Part shown: positions 18,766-27,267 of the stretch, in pieces
Position numbering within the stretch: the first letter of the stretch is position 1
Layout of the letters: every line of letters starts with the position of its first letter
NCBI RefSeq assembly: GCF_000014065.1
Contig: NC_008044.1
Coordinates: 1,511,501 to 1,575,500, forward strand
DNA from: Ruegeria sp. TM1040
GTDB lineage: Bacteria; Pseudomonadota; Alphaproteobacteria; Rhodobacterales; Rhodobacteraceae
Direction: 5' to 3'
DNA: 64,000 nucleotides
Position numbers and translations under genes: made by a program
Notes under the pieces: generated by a model
The model's database searches: none
What the model saw: only the letters and a program-made list of their open reading frames with translations
Told to the model about the DNA's origin: nothing

Positions 18766-19404
18766 ATGGGGCAAGAGATGAACGCTGGCCCGTCACAACA
18801 TATGCCGAAATTGGCCATTCTCCTGCTGGCGGCGGGCGCATCGTCACGAATGCGCGGGCGTGACAAATTGTTGGAACAGGTGAACGGCCGCCCCCTGGTT
18901 GCGGGGCTGAGCGATGCGGCGCGCGCATCGGGATGTGAGGTCTATGTGACTGTGCCGCATCTCGAACACCCGCGCGCCAGTGCTGCGGGCGAGGCTCATC
19001 TGGTTGCGGTTCCGAATGCGGTCGAAGGATTGAGTGCCTCGCTCCGCGCGGGCATCACCGCTCTGGCGGGCGATATCGACGGTGTCATGGTGTTGCCAGC
19101 CGACATGCCCGAAATCACTGCTGCGGATTTCCTGAAAATGGCAGAGCAATTTGCCGGTCCAGAGGGGGCTATTCTACGTGCAAGCGGCACAGATCAAAGC
19201 GGCGCTCGCCGAGCAGGTCACCCCGTGCTGTTTCCACGCCGATGCTTTGATGCGCTGCAAACGCTCACGGGCGATGCGGGCGCGCGGGAACTTCTCAAAC
19301 AGGAGGCGGTGCAGTTGATCGCGCTGCCGGGCGCGCATGCGCTCACGGATCTGGACACGCCCGAAGACTGGACCAAGTGGCGCGCGCGCCAAGGTGACGT
19401 CTGA
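18766..19404 (+). CDS. MobA/MocA-like nucleotidyltransferase
   Basis: A 212-aa NTP-transferase. The nucleotide-binding loop LLAAGASSRMRGRDKLL (about residues 17-33) and the metal-binding VLPADMPEI (about 108) are those of the MobA/MocA family, which attaches CMP or GMP to molybdopterin. The DMPEI form with the KLL motif is closer to MocA-type cytidylyltransferases, but related proteins act on other sugars. ATG codons at 18766, 18780 and 18802 are all possible; the domain begins at MPKLAI (18802). The gene follows aroB by 5 bp. Its stop codon abuts that of the next, convergent gene with no spacer (TGATCA). Confidence 0.82.
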   Translation: MGQEMNAGPSQHMPKLAILLLAAGASSRMRGRDKLLEQVNGRPLVAGLSDAARASGCEVYVTVPHLEHPRASAAGEAHLVAVPNAVEGLSASLRAGITALAGDIDGVMVLPADMPEITAADFLKMAEQFAGPEGAILRASGTDQSGARRAGHPVLFPRRCFDALQTLTGDAGARELLKQEAVQLIALPGAHALTDLDTPEDWTKWRARQGDV

Positions 19405-20067
19405 TCAGTGCAGCAACATCCGCGCTTCGCGTTCCTTCAACTCGCGCCGTGCCGAGGGATAGGCCTTTTGCCCTTCCTTGGTGCGAAGTTCGGGAAACAG
19501 TTCAAAGATTTCATTGCGCTGGGCATTGTCCAAACCGCGCAATGACTGATCCACCGGCTGAAAGCTCTCGGTCCAGGCGCCATCAGAGAGCACGACCTCA
19601 TGCTGATTGAACATAAAATGAATATAGGTCACTGCGGTTGTCACAATGGCATCAATTCCAGTCAAACCGGTGAGGTGCTTTGCGGCCACCAGAACCTCGC
19701 GGTCCTCGAAATAGAGCGCCGTTTTATCGTTCGCCACAAGAACGCGGTGGTTGGGGCTCACCATCATGTCGCGCTCGGGCAGCCCATTGCCAAGGGCCCC
19801 CTGCCGGATCAGGATGGGTTGCAGATGGGAGGCATGGGACAGATCCTGCGGCCCCATCGCATTGTGACCAAACCAGCGGATTTCCTGGATGCCATTATCA
19901 CGGGTAATCACCCGGTCCCCCACCTGAAGGTTCTCGACCAAGCGTTCACCGCGCGGAGTCGCAATCAAGGTGCCGGGGGTAAAACAGGGCGTGACCCGAT
20001 CGCTGGCGGCGCGGGCTTTGCTCTCGCCCGTACAGTCGCCAGACGTGCGTTCGCATGTCTTGTTCAT
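19405..20067 (-). CDS. Hint (Hedgehog/intein-like) domain protein
   Basis: A 220-aa protein that is almost entirely a Hint_2-type domain. The first catalytic Cys would be residue 28 in TPCFTPGTLIATPRGERLVE, followed by LQVGDRVITRDNG, the VSPNHRVLV block (the conserved His) and a YIHFMFNQHEVVLSDG segment. It lacks a C-extein junction and a homing endonuclease, so it is not a splicing intein. Roseobacter genomes carry many such proteins; their function is not established. A second Hint protein occurs at 40416-41510 and shares the EAR-(M/L)-L C-terminus. An N-terminal segment of 27 residues precedes the domain and could be a substrate for self-processing. Confidence 0.8.
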   Translation of the reverse strand: MNKTCERTSGDCTGESKARAASDRVTPCFTPGTLIATPRGERLVENLQVGDRVITRDNGIQEIRWFGHNAMGPQDLSHASHLQPILIRQGALGNGLPERDMMVSPNHRVLVANDKTALYFEDREVLVAAKHLTGLTGIDAIVTTAVTYIHFMFNQHEVVLSDGAWTESFQPVDQSLRGLDNAQRNEIFELFPELRTKEGQKAYPSARRELKEREARMLLH

Positions 20068-20590
20068 GCTGTGGTCTCCTCCACTGTCTTTTCTTTGGGT
20101 TGTATTCAGGAAACCCTATCCTCGCTGTGATTGTATCACGCGTCTGGAGGTAAAGACATAGCCGAGCGCCCTGATCGCACCTAGCTCTAAGAGGCCCGTC
20201 GAGCCCCAGACCGCTGATTTCAGGGGCAGTTTCGGAGGAGTCTGGATGCAGGATTGTTTCCAAACGGGCTAAGGACCTTGGGCCCGATGCGCAGAGATCT
20301 TGAAAATTATGTGATAATTTGAGGCAAATTGGACTGCCCAACCAATTGGCCAACCAAAGTGACGCCACCGGAGCGATCTTTGTTTCCGAGGTCGAAACCA
20401 ACAACAGGCCAGAAGCGCCCCCTCGCTTGCTGAAAATCCTTCGGGCGACAATCCCTGGATTGTTGCAAACACGCGCGCGAGTTCAAACAGTTTGACGCCT
20501 TTGTTCACTGAACGTGGCACAAAGTGCTCGAATCGCGCGATTGCATAGCGTTACGCCTGCGGGTCAAACTCGACGTAACCAGGCCACGCC
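20068..20590. other. Non-coding gap upstream of the Hint gene
   Basis: About 520 bases with no gene I can support. The part next to the Hint gene start must hold its promoter. From about 20180 to 20560 the sequence is less GC-rich than its neighbours, and the minus-strand frames there resemble no family I know. It could be gene debris. Confidence 0.5.
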
Positions 20591-21418
20591 CTACTCGCCT
20601 GTCCAATCCGGCATAGGGGCTTTGGAGAGAAATGCGCCAATACCCGCCTCGGCATCTCGCGCCATCATGTTTTCGGCCATGGCACGACCGGTGCAGGCAT
20701 AGGCCTCGGCCAGCGACATCTGCGCCTGCTCATAAAAGGCCGATTTGCCGATCTTGATCGCGGCTGGGGATTTGCCGGCGATGCGACGCGCCAGTTCGGT
20801 GGTTTCTTGCGCGAGATCTGAAAGCGGCACCACGCGGTTGACCAGTCCGATCTCGGCCGCACGGGAGGCCGGGATAAATTCGCCAAGCAAGAGCATCTCC
20901 ATCGCATGTTTGCGCAATAGATTGCGGGTCAGCGCCACCATCGGCGTGGAACAGAACAGACCAATCGTCACCCCGGAGGTCGCAAACCGCGCATCCTCGG
21001 AAGCGACCGCAAGATCGCAGGTGGCAACCAGTTGACAGCCTGCAGCAGTCGCGATCCCCGACACCTCGGCAATGACCGGCTGCGGCAGCTCCACAATGGT
21101 CTGCATCATCCGCGAGCAGGTTGCAAAAAGCTGTTGGAAATACTCAAAGCCGCCATCGTCACCAGCGCGCGCTTCGGTCATTTCCTTTAGGTTGTGACCG
21201 GCGCAAAAATGATCCCCAGCGCCACTGAGGATCACCGCTCGCACGCTGCGATCCTCGGCGATTTCATCCAGTGCCGCCTGCAGCGCATGGAGCATCGCCT
21301 CCGAGAGCGCGTTGATCCGGCGCGGCTGGTTCAGGGTGAGCCGCGCAACGCCGGCATCATCGTGTCGCGTGATCAGCGGCTCTGCGATGTTGTTGTTGGC
21401 AATATCGTCTTTGGCCAT
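20591..21418 (-). CDS. Enoyl-CoA hydratase/isomerase-family protein lacking the usual catalytic Glu pair
   Basis: A 275-aa crotonase-fold protein. The start at 21418 is chosen because AGGAGG lies seven bases upstream. The oxyanion-hole segments FCAGHNLKEM (about residues 71-80) and GIATAAGCQLVATCD (121-135) are present. In classic hydratases the second block reads GGGCEL and a later segment supplies a second Glu; here these are GCQL (Gln 129) and TSGVTIGLF, so both catalytic Glu are missing. This pattern resembles the ECHDC3 branch, whose reaction is not well defined. It precedes no obvious fatty-acid operon. CoA-thioester binding is likely, hydration uncertain. Confidence 0.85.
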   Translation of the reverse strand: MAKDDIANNNIAEPLITRHDDAGVARLTLNQPRRINALSEAMLHALQAALDEIAEDRSVRAVILSGAGDHFCAGHNLKEMTEARAGDDGGFEYFQQLFATCSRMMQTIVELPQPVIAEVSGIATAAGCQLVATCDLAVASEDARFATSGVTIGLFCSTPMVALTRNLLRKHAMEMLLLGEFIPASRAAEIGLVNRVVPLSDLAQETTELARRIAGKSPAAIKIGKSAFYEQAQMSLAEAYACTGRAMAENMMARDAEAGIGAFLSKAPMPDWTGE

Positions 21419-21481
21419 GGGGCACCTCCTGTCGCAGACCAAAGCCTAGATCAGCAACCTCGCACCGCCAAGCCTGAAGCC

Positions 21482-22327
21482 TCAGCCGAGACCAAATTCC
21501 GAAATCGCCTCTTGGGTCAGGGTTTCGCCGCTGGAGACGGTGAGCCGCCCTGTGGTGAGGGCCGGATCATAGGCACGCCCATCCGAAAGCTGCGCATGTC
21601 CCCCCGCCTCAAGCGCGGCCAGAACGCCCGCCGCGTGGTCCCAGCAATTCAACCCCTCGGTCTGCACAAAATCGACGTGGCCCTGCGCCATCATCCGATA
21701 TTCGTGGCAGGAACAGAACAAGGAGGTTGTGCGCTTGGCGCGCACCATTCCTTGCGCCACGGCCAGTTGTTCCTCCTTGGCAAAGACGAAATGCGGCACA
21801 AAACCCGTGGCTTCGGAGAACCTGCGTTCAGGGGCGACGCGCAGGCGCCGTGCCTCAAGACCGGGGGCCGCCATCCAGGTTCCACCACCAAGGCTTGTCT
21901 GCACCCAGTCATCGCTCACCGGATCATACAAAAGGCCGAACACAGTTTGTCCGCGCAGCGTCACCGCTAGAATTACCCCAAATGTCGACAGACCATGGGC
22001 GTAGTTCCACGTCCCATCAATCGGGTCCACGATCACTGCGACTTCGGCCTGTCCCACCTGATCGAGCACGCGGGGATCAGCAGAGACAGCCTCTTCGCCG
22101 ATGACGACGGCGCCGGGCAAAATGTTCTCTACCGCGCGGGACATATGTTCTTCTGCCGCGACGTCCGCAACGGTCACCACATCGATAGAAGAGGTCTTGG
22201 CCGAGATCGCCCCTGCCGAGAGATTACGAAACCGCGGCATGATCTCAATGCGCGCCGCATCTCTGACCATGGAAATCAGCGCGTTTTCAATATCGTGATC
22301 GAGCCGCATGTGATCCTTGCCTTTCAT
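21482..22327 (-). CDS. Inositol monophosphatase-family protein
   Basis: A 281-aa member of the lithium-sensitive phosphatase family. The metal-binding motifs GEEA (about residue 77), DPIDGTWNYAHG (about 101-112) and WDHAAG (about 228-233) are intact, so it should be an active Mg-dependent phosphomonoesterase. The substrate may be inositol phosphate, a sugar phosphate, histidinol phosphate or 3'-phosphoadenosine phosphate; it cannot be decided by reading. Two starts seven codons apart are possible. The gene is 63 bp upstream of the enoyl-CoA-hydratase-like gene and may be co-transcribed with it. Confidence 0.88.
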   Translation of the reverse strand: MKGKDHMRLDHDIENALISMVRDAARIEIMPRFRNLSAGAISAKTSSIDVVTVADVAAEEHMSRAVENILPGAVVIGEEAVSADPRVLDQVGQAEVAVIVDPIDGTWNYAHGLSTFGVILAVTLRGQTVFGLLYDPVSDDWVQTSLGGGTWMAAPGLEARRLRVAPERRFSEATGFVPHFVFAKEEQLAVAQGMVRAKRTTSLFCSCHEYRMMAQGHVDFVQTEGLNCWDHAAGVLAALEAGGHAQLSDGRAYDPALTTGRLTVSSGETLTQEAISEFGLG

Positions 22328-22529
22328 AAAGAGCCTTGCAGCAGGTCCTATCGCCTCAGCGCGGATAGTTCACGCCCGAGATTGCTGATTGGTATGAAAT
22401 TTTTGCGACAGCCGCCTTCCCGCGCGACATGTGATCGAACCGTGTGATAGGCTGGCTTCGACGCCAAACGGATCGCCAGAACCCTGCCGAATTGCAGATC
22501 TTTGAAGAAAGAATGCTGATTGGGGGTTA

Positions 22530-22619
22530 TGGCGGAGAGACAGGGATTCGAACCCTGGAGACGGTTTCCCGCCTACACACTTTCCAGGCGTGCGCCTTCG
22601 ACCACTCGGCCACCTCTCC
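22530..22619 (-). tRNA. tRNA-Ser (anticodon GGA)
   Basis: A 90-base tRNA with CCA encoded. The acceptor stem is GGAGAGG with TCTCTCC, the discriminator is G, the anticodon loop reads CTGGAAA (anticodon GGA), there is a long variable arm typical of serine tRNAs, and the T arm contains GGTTCGAATCC. It reads UCC and UCU codons. Confidence 0.95.
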
Positions 22620-22797
22620 GTGGGGGCGACTTTTGATGCATTCCGGGGGGGATTGCAATAGGCTTTCTGAGAAAAAGTTCAGTTTTTTTCGCCGCCCCCG
22701 ATTTTACCCTAAGTCGCTGTCACCATGAGGGAATTATCCCCAGCCCACGCCTAGTCTTTAAGGGTCCGCCCCCCTGCCCTCGGCGCCACAAAAGAAA

Positions 22798-22828
22798 GCG
22801 CCGCTGCGGGATCTCCCGGCAGCGGCGC
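22798..22828 (-). terminator. Terminator after the MscS-type channel gene
   Basis: A 10-bp stem (22798-22807 with 22819-22828) extended by GGG/CCC inside. On the minus strand it is followed by TTTCTTTTG, so it ends the leftward channel gene at 22864. Confidence 0.75.
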
Positions 22829-22863
22829 ACTCTGGTGGCATCAGTTTGCAGGCGAGCTCAGAC

Positions 22864-25386
22864 CTAGCGGTCGCCGTCGCCATCGCCCTCTGCGTCGGCG
22901 TCCTGATCCTGCGCAAGATCGTCGAGATCGGGTTTGAGCCGAGCCGCATGCGTTGATGCGCCTGCTGAAGTCGAGGTCTCGGCCTGAGGTGACTCTTTGC
23001 TGGTCTGGATCGCCTCGGGATTGCGGATCCAGATGTCACGCTGGGCAAAGGGAATCTCGATCCCTTCTTCCGTAAATCTCTTGGCGATCTCGTAGTTCAT
23101 GTCGGACTTCACCGACAGAACCCAGTTCACATCGCGCAGGATGGCGCGGATCTCAAAGTCGAGACTATCCGCCCCAAAGCCCTGGAACACGACCGAAGGT
23201 GCCGGGTTCATCAGGACCATAGGATGCGATTGCGCAACCTCCATGAGGATCTCCTCGACCTTGCGCGGATCGGTACCATAGGCCACGCCAACCGGAACGA
23301 TCACCCGTCCAACAGTATTGCCTCGGGTATAGTTCGTGACGGTGCCGGAGATCAGATCCGAGTTCGGGACAATCACATCGGTACGGTCAAACGTCTCGAT
23401 CCGGGTGGAGCGCACAGAGATGTCACGCACATAGCCCATGAGCCCGCCTACCTCGATCCAATCTCCCTTGGAGACCGGTCGTTCGATCAACAGGATGATG
23501 CCCGACACGAAGTTCGACACGATCGTCTGCAGGCCAAAGCCGATCCCGACCGAGAGCGCACCGGCAACAATCGCGAGCGACGACAGGTCGAGCCCGGCGG
23601 TAGAAACCGCGATGAGCGCCGACAGGAAGATGCCGATATAGCCGACACCGGACACAATCGCGTTCTGCCCACCGGGGTCAATCTTGGTCTTTGGCAGCAG
23701 TGACGAGCGCAGACTCCCCTGCAAGAGCCGGGTCAGCACATAACCGCAGACAAAAATCACCACAAACGTCAGGAAGATCGTCGGAGAGATCTTGGTGTCG
23801 CCGATGCTGTAGCCTTCGAGGAAGCGCGACCAGAGTTCGGTCAAATCCGAGGTCCGCGCGCCCCAGATCAGCGCAAAGAAGGGCAGCGACAGCAGGGCCA
23901 GTACAAAGCCGGTGATCACTGCAAAGAGCGAGTCCTCCGCGCCTTGACCGTTGCGCGTGACATATCCGTATATATCCGACAGGAACCGCTGCAGGATCAT
24001 CAGGGTGGTGACCAGACCAAGCGTCAGGATCACCGGGTAAACAATTGCGATTGCTGCGTTAATATAGCCCAGAGCCCCAAGGATCGGCGCAACAAGGGCC
24101 ATGATGAACACCGCCCGCCGCAGAAGCGACATGGCGCGATTGGCCCCGGCCGCAATGGCGCCCTCATCCTCGCTGCCGCCGTTTTCTTCGATCTCGAGGC
24201 GGCGCTGGCGCACCCGGATACGGTTCAGACGTACCAGGAACAGCGAAGCGAGAATGACCAGAGGCCAGCTCAATACCGCATAGGTCGCATCGGTGAAATT
24301 CTCGATGGTGTCGAGACGATCCAGCATCATCTGCATCACCAGCACAAGTGCCAGCGACACAAGGATCACACGCACCTGACGCTGAAAGCGCGGCTCAAAG
24401 GGTATGAGCTCATTGGTGATCTGATACACATAAAGCCGCTCGCCCAGCCAATGCGAAGCAAACAGGATAAAGGACCACAGCGGCACATCATCCAACAGCA
24501 ATGTCCCCCTGACGCCCAGCACACCGGACATATCGATCGCACGCACCAGAAGAACCGTCCCCACATAGGGCAACAGCACCTGCAGAAGCGAGACGATGAA
24601 CCGCCAGACGCCTGTGCCGCGCCAGCCGAGTTCGCGCAGATGGGTGCCCGCACGACGCGCCCAGTAGCGTCCGCGCCCCAAGAGCAGCAGCGCCCCGGCA
24701 GTAAACAGCAGCAGGACCGGCAAACGGCCCCGGATGGTTTCAAGCGTGGCCGCGCTCGACAGAAGGGTTGCGGTCTCGTACCAGAACGCGCCCAGCACCT
24801 TTGCCGTGTCAGAGAAGGCGGTCGGCCAGTGCTCGGGATTGACCGGCATTGGCGCGCGCTCCAAGAGCGTGCGGGTTGCGCGTTCTCGGATCAGCTTGTC
24901 GATTTCGGTAATCAGACCCTGCGCCCGGCTATAGCCGAGATCCGCCAGCACCTGCGGCGCGCTGAGGTTGGCAAGCTGGCTCTGCAACTCCTGCCGCAGT
25001 TTGGCAATGTTTTCAGGCTCGCTGCCATTTTCTTCGGGCGGTGGCCCGAGTGCCTCGATCTGTGCGCGAAGAGTTCTCAGGCGATCCGCATTCTGGCTGC
25101 CTGCGTCGAGAAATTGCTGACGATACTCCGTCAGCTCCAGCCGCAGGGCCTCCAGCGCGCCATTGGACGCGCGTCCGGCATCCAGCACCCGCTCTGCACG
25201 ATCTGCAGTGCGCTGCCAGGCCTCATAATACTCGCCCAATTTGCCAGAAGCGGCGGTCTGCACCAGATCGCGGGCCTCGTGCAGCCGGGTCTGCCCGCCG
25301 GTTTCCTGCGCCAAAGCAACAATAGGCAAAAGCAAACAGGTCAGCCCCAAAAGGCCGACCTGAAAAAGCGTTCTCAAATAAGTCAT
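22864..25386 (-). CDS. Large mechanosensitive ion channel, MscS family (DUF3772 type)
   Basis: An 840-aa inner-membrane protein. After a signal peptide (residues 1-26) comes a helical periplasmic domain (about 27-170, DUF3772-like), then about ten membrane segments (about 195-610), and the MscS pore and beta domain: the TM3 pore helix IVAGALSVGIGFGLQTIVSNFVSGIILLIERP spans about 600-632, followed by the Sm-like beta domain (KGDWIEVGG, IETFDRTDVIVPNS) and an alpha/beta C-terminus. The tail of about 60 residues is acidic and probably disordered. It releases solutes on hypo-osmotic shock. It follows the cysteine synthase gene by 5 bp. Confidence 0.92.
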   Translation of the reverse strand: MTYLRTLFQVGLLGLTCLLLPIVALAQETGGQTRLHEARDLVQTAASGKLGEYYEAWQRTADRAERVLDAGRASNGALEALRLELTEYRQQFLDAGSQNADRLRTLRAQIEALGPPPEENGSEPENIAKLRQELQSQLANLSAPQVLADLGYSRAQGLITEIDKLIRERATRTLLERAPMPVNPEHWPTAFSDTAKVLGAFWYETATLLSSAATLETIRGRLPVLLLFTAGALLLLGRGRYWARRAGTHLRELGWRGTGVWRFIVSLLQVLLPYVGTVLLVRAIDMSGVLGVRGTLLLDDVPLWSFILFASHWLGERLYVYQITNELIPFEPRFQRQVRVILVSLALVLVMQMMLDRLDTIENFTDATYAVLSWPLVILASLFLVRLNRIRVRQRRLEIEENGGSEDEGAIAAGANRAMSLLRRAVFIMALVAPILGALGYINAAIAIVYPVILTLGLVTTLMILQRFLSDIYGYVTRNGQGAEDSLFAVITGFVLALLSLPFFALIWGARTSDLTELWSRFLEGYSIGDTKISPTIFLTFVVIFVCGYVLTRLLQGSLRSSLLPKTKIDPGGQNAIVSGVGYIGIFLSALIAVSTAGLDLSSLAIVAGALSVGIGFGLQTIVSNFVSGIILLIERPVSKGDWIEVGGLMGYVRDISVRSTRIETFDRTDVIVPNSDLISGTVTNYTRGNTVGRVIVPVGVAYGTDPRKVEEILMEVAQSHPMVLMNPAPSVVFQGFGADSLDFEIRAILRDVNWVLSVKSDMNYEIAKRFTEEGIEIPFAQRDIWIRNPEAIQTSKESPQAETSTSAGASTHAARLKPDLDDLAQDQDADAEGDGDGDR

Positions 25387-25391
25387 CTGAT

Positions 25392-26426
25392 TCAGATGTC
25401 CTCGAATACTCCGGGAATTGAAGCAGGAGTATGGGTCATCCAGTCGGGGACCGGCAAGCCCTTGTCTTTGAGGAATTCCGGATTAAAGAGCTTGGACTGA
25501 TAGCGCGTTCCATAGTCGCACAGGATGGTAACGATGGTGTGCCCCGGCCCCAGTTCCTTGGCCAGACGCACTGCGCCGGCAATGTTCACGCCGGAAGATC
25601 CGCCAAGCACCAGCCCCTCTTCGTGCAGAAGGTCAAACACATAAGGCAGCGCCTCTGCGTCCGGAATCTGGTAGTTGAAATCTGGGGTGAGCCCCTCGAG
25701 GTTCTTGGTGATCCGGCCCTGACCGATCCCTTCTGTGATCGAGGAGCCCTCGGACTTCAGCTCGCCAGTGGTGTAGTAGGAATAAAGCGCGGCGCCATTG
25801 GGATCGGCAAGGCCGATCTTCACGCCCTTGGGCTGCAGCGCCTCGGCAATCCCGGCAAGCGTCCCGCCGGAGCCAACAGCACAGATGAAACCATCCACCT
25901 TGCCGCCCGTCTGCTCCCAGATCTCGGGACCGGTGGTTTCCACATGGGCCTGACGGTTGGCCACATTGTCAAACTGATTGGCCCAGATGGCGCCATTCGG
26001 CTCTGTCTTGGCCAGCTCGTTTGCCAGGCGCTCGGAGTAGCGCACATAGTTGTTGGGGTTCTTGTAAGGCGCTGCAGGCACCTGAACCAACTGTGCCCCC
26101 GCCAGACGCAGCATGTCCTTCTTTTCTTCGGACTGGGTTTCAGGGATCACGATCACGGTCTTGAAGCCCATGGAGGCGCCGACCAGCGCAAGCCCAATGC
26201 CGGTATTGCCCGCTGTACCTTCTACAATCGTGCCGCCGGGTTTGAGTTCCCCGCGGGCGATAGCGTCCTTGATGATGTAGAGCGCGGCGCGGTCCTTCAC
26301 GGATTGGCCGGGGTTCAGAAACTCCGCCTTGCCAAGAATTTCGCAACCGGTTTCTTCGCTGACTTTGTTCAGTCGGATCAGAGGGGTATGGCCGACCGCA
26401 TCGGCCAGATCGCGTGCAATGCGCAT
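25392..26426 (-). CDS. Cysteine synthase (O-acetylserine sulfhydrylase family)
   Basis: A 344-aa PLP enzyme. The PLP lysine lies in NPGQSVKDRAALY (about residues 36-48), the substrate loop reads GTAGNTGIG (about 68-76; many family members have TSGNTG), and the phosphate-binding VGSGGTLAG block is near 178. It makes cysteine from O-acetylserine and sulfide. It resembles the CysK2-like branch with a longer C-terminus, so thiosulfate or a different activated serine are possible. I start at 26426 (MRIARDLADAVGHTPLIRL), which has an AAAGGGAA ribosome site; a frame extension of 50 codons is not family-like. Confidence 0.93.
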   Translation of the reverse strand: MRIARDLADAVGHTPLIRLNKVSEETGCEILGKAEFLNPGQSVKDRAALYIIKDAIARGELKPGGTIVEGTAGNTGIGLALVGASMGFKTVIVIPETQSEEKKDMLRLAGAQLVQVPAAPYKNPNNYVRYSERLANELAKTEPNGAIWANQFDNVANRQAHVETTGPEIWEQTGGKVDGFICAVGSGGTLAGIAEALQPKGVKIGLADPNGAALYSYYTTGELKSEGSSITEGIGQGRITKNLEGLTPDFNYQIPDAEALPYVFDLLHEEGLVLGGSSGVNIAGAVRLAKELGPGHTIVTILCDYGTRYQSKLFNPEFLKDKGLPVPDWMTHTPASIPGVFEDI

Positions 26427-26695
26427 GAAATTCCCTTTCGCTCGTTCCCCTCTGATGTAGCTGGGCACCGGCGCGATCACAAGGGTCCAGAGCGCGCGCA
26501 GGCTGGCGTTTCGCCTGTCGGGGACGATTTCGGCGCGACCGTGGTTCCACTGCGTCTGACTTGCCCGCAAAACCATCGCGCCGCGGCGGGCATCATCACA
26601 ACACTGTCCATGCTGTGTGGGGTTTTGCGGAACGTGCTGACTTTAATCGCTCTTGGGCGGGCGCAGCATGATCCATGACTGCCGCTAGGTCTGAA

Positions 26696-27136
26696 TCACT
26701 TCCAGCGCTTGCTGGCGATCTCGACCGCCATGCCGATCAATGTTCCCCCCACAGCGAGGGTCAACAGAACACTCGGGACCGCCATGATGAAGAAATACTC
26801 CAGCGCGATGGTAAAGATCGCAGCCAAAGCTTCGAACGGGCCATCATAAATGCTGCGCTTTGCGAGGCGAAACATCTCGACGGCGCCCTGAATGAAGAGG
26901 CCCCACAGCACCAGCACCGCAGTGCCGGTGATCCCGTTTGTAATGCCCGCCGCCCATCCGCGACCGGCGCGCGGACCGATAGACTTCCAGCCAATCACAA
27001 GTCCCAGCCCCATGTTCACAAAGGTAAAATAGCCAAAATCCGTGTCATCCGGCATCAAGGGCATGATCTGGCCGGATACGACAAACGCCAGAAGAGCAAG
27101 GGCAACGGCGGCCACGAGGCGGGCGGCGGTGGGCAT
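26696..27136 (-). CDS. TrgA-family membrane protein
   Basis: A 146-aa inner-membrane protein with four hydrophobic segments (about residues 6-22, 34-52, 62-84 and 112-135). The start MPTAARLVAAV and internal motifs (MPDDTDFGYF, GSRAGRGW-like GPRAGRGWAAGITNG) match TrgA, first linked with tellurite resistance in Rhodobacter sphaeroides. The biochemical role is not known. The start at 27136 is set by this conserved N-terminus; the frame extends further upstream without homology. It lies between cysK-like and photolyase genes, all leftward. Confidence 0.82.
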   Translation of the reverse strand: MPTAARLVAAVALALLAFVVSGQIMPLMPDDTDFGYFTFVNMGLGLVIGWKSIGPRAGRGWAAGITNGITGTAVLVLWGLFIQGAVEMFRLAKRSIYDGPFEALAAIFTIALEYFFIMAVPSVLLTLAVGGTLIGMAVEIASKRWK

Positions 27137-27267
27137 GGGGATTTGATTTCCTGCAATTGCGAGACTGTCGGCGAGGCTATGCGCAGGTCGCGCAGAAATC
27201 CAGCGCAAACCCACAGCAGACACCGCCCCAAAGACAACCTGTGTACCCATCGCCACGACCGCGTGGC

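Noticed and set aside
22530-22619. tRNA-Ser as an integration site for an island
   Set aside because: No integrase next to it and no repeat of the tRNA 3' end was seen in the flanking DNA.
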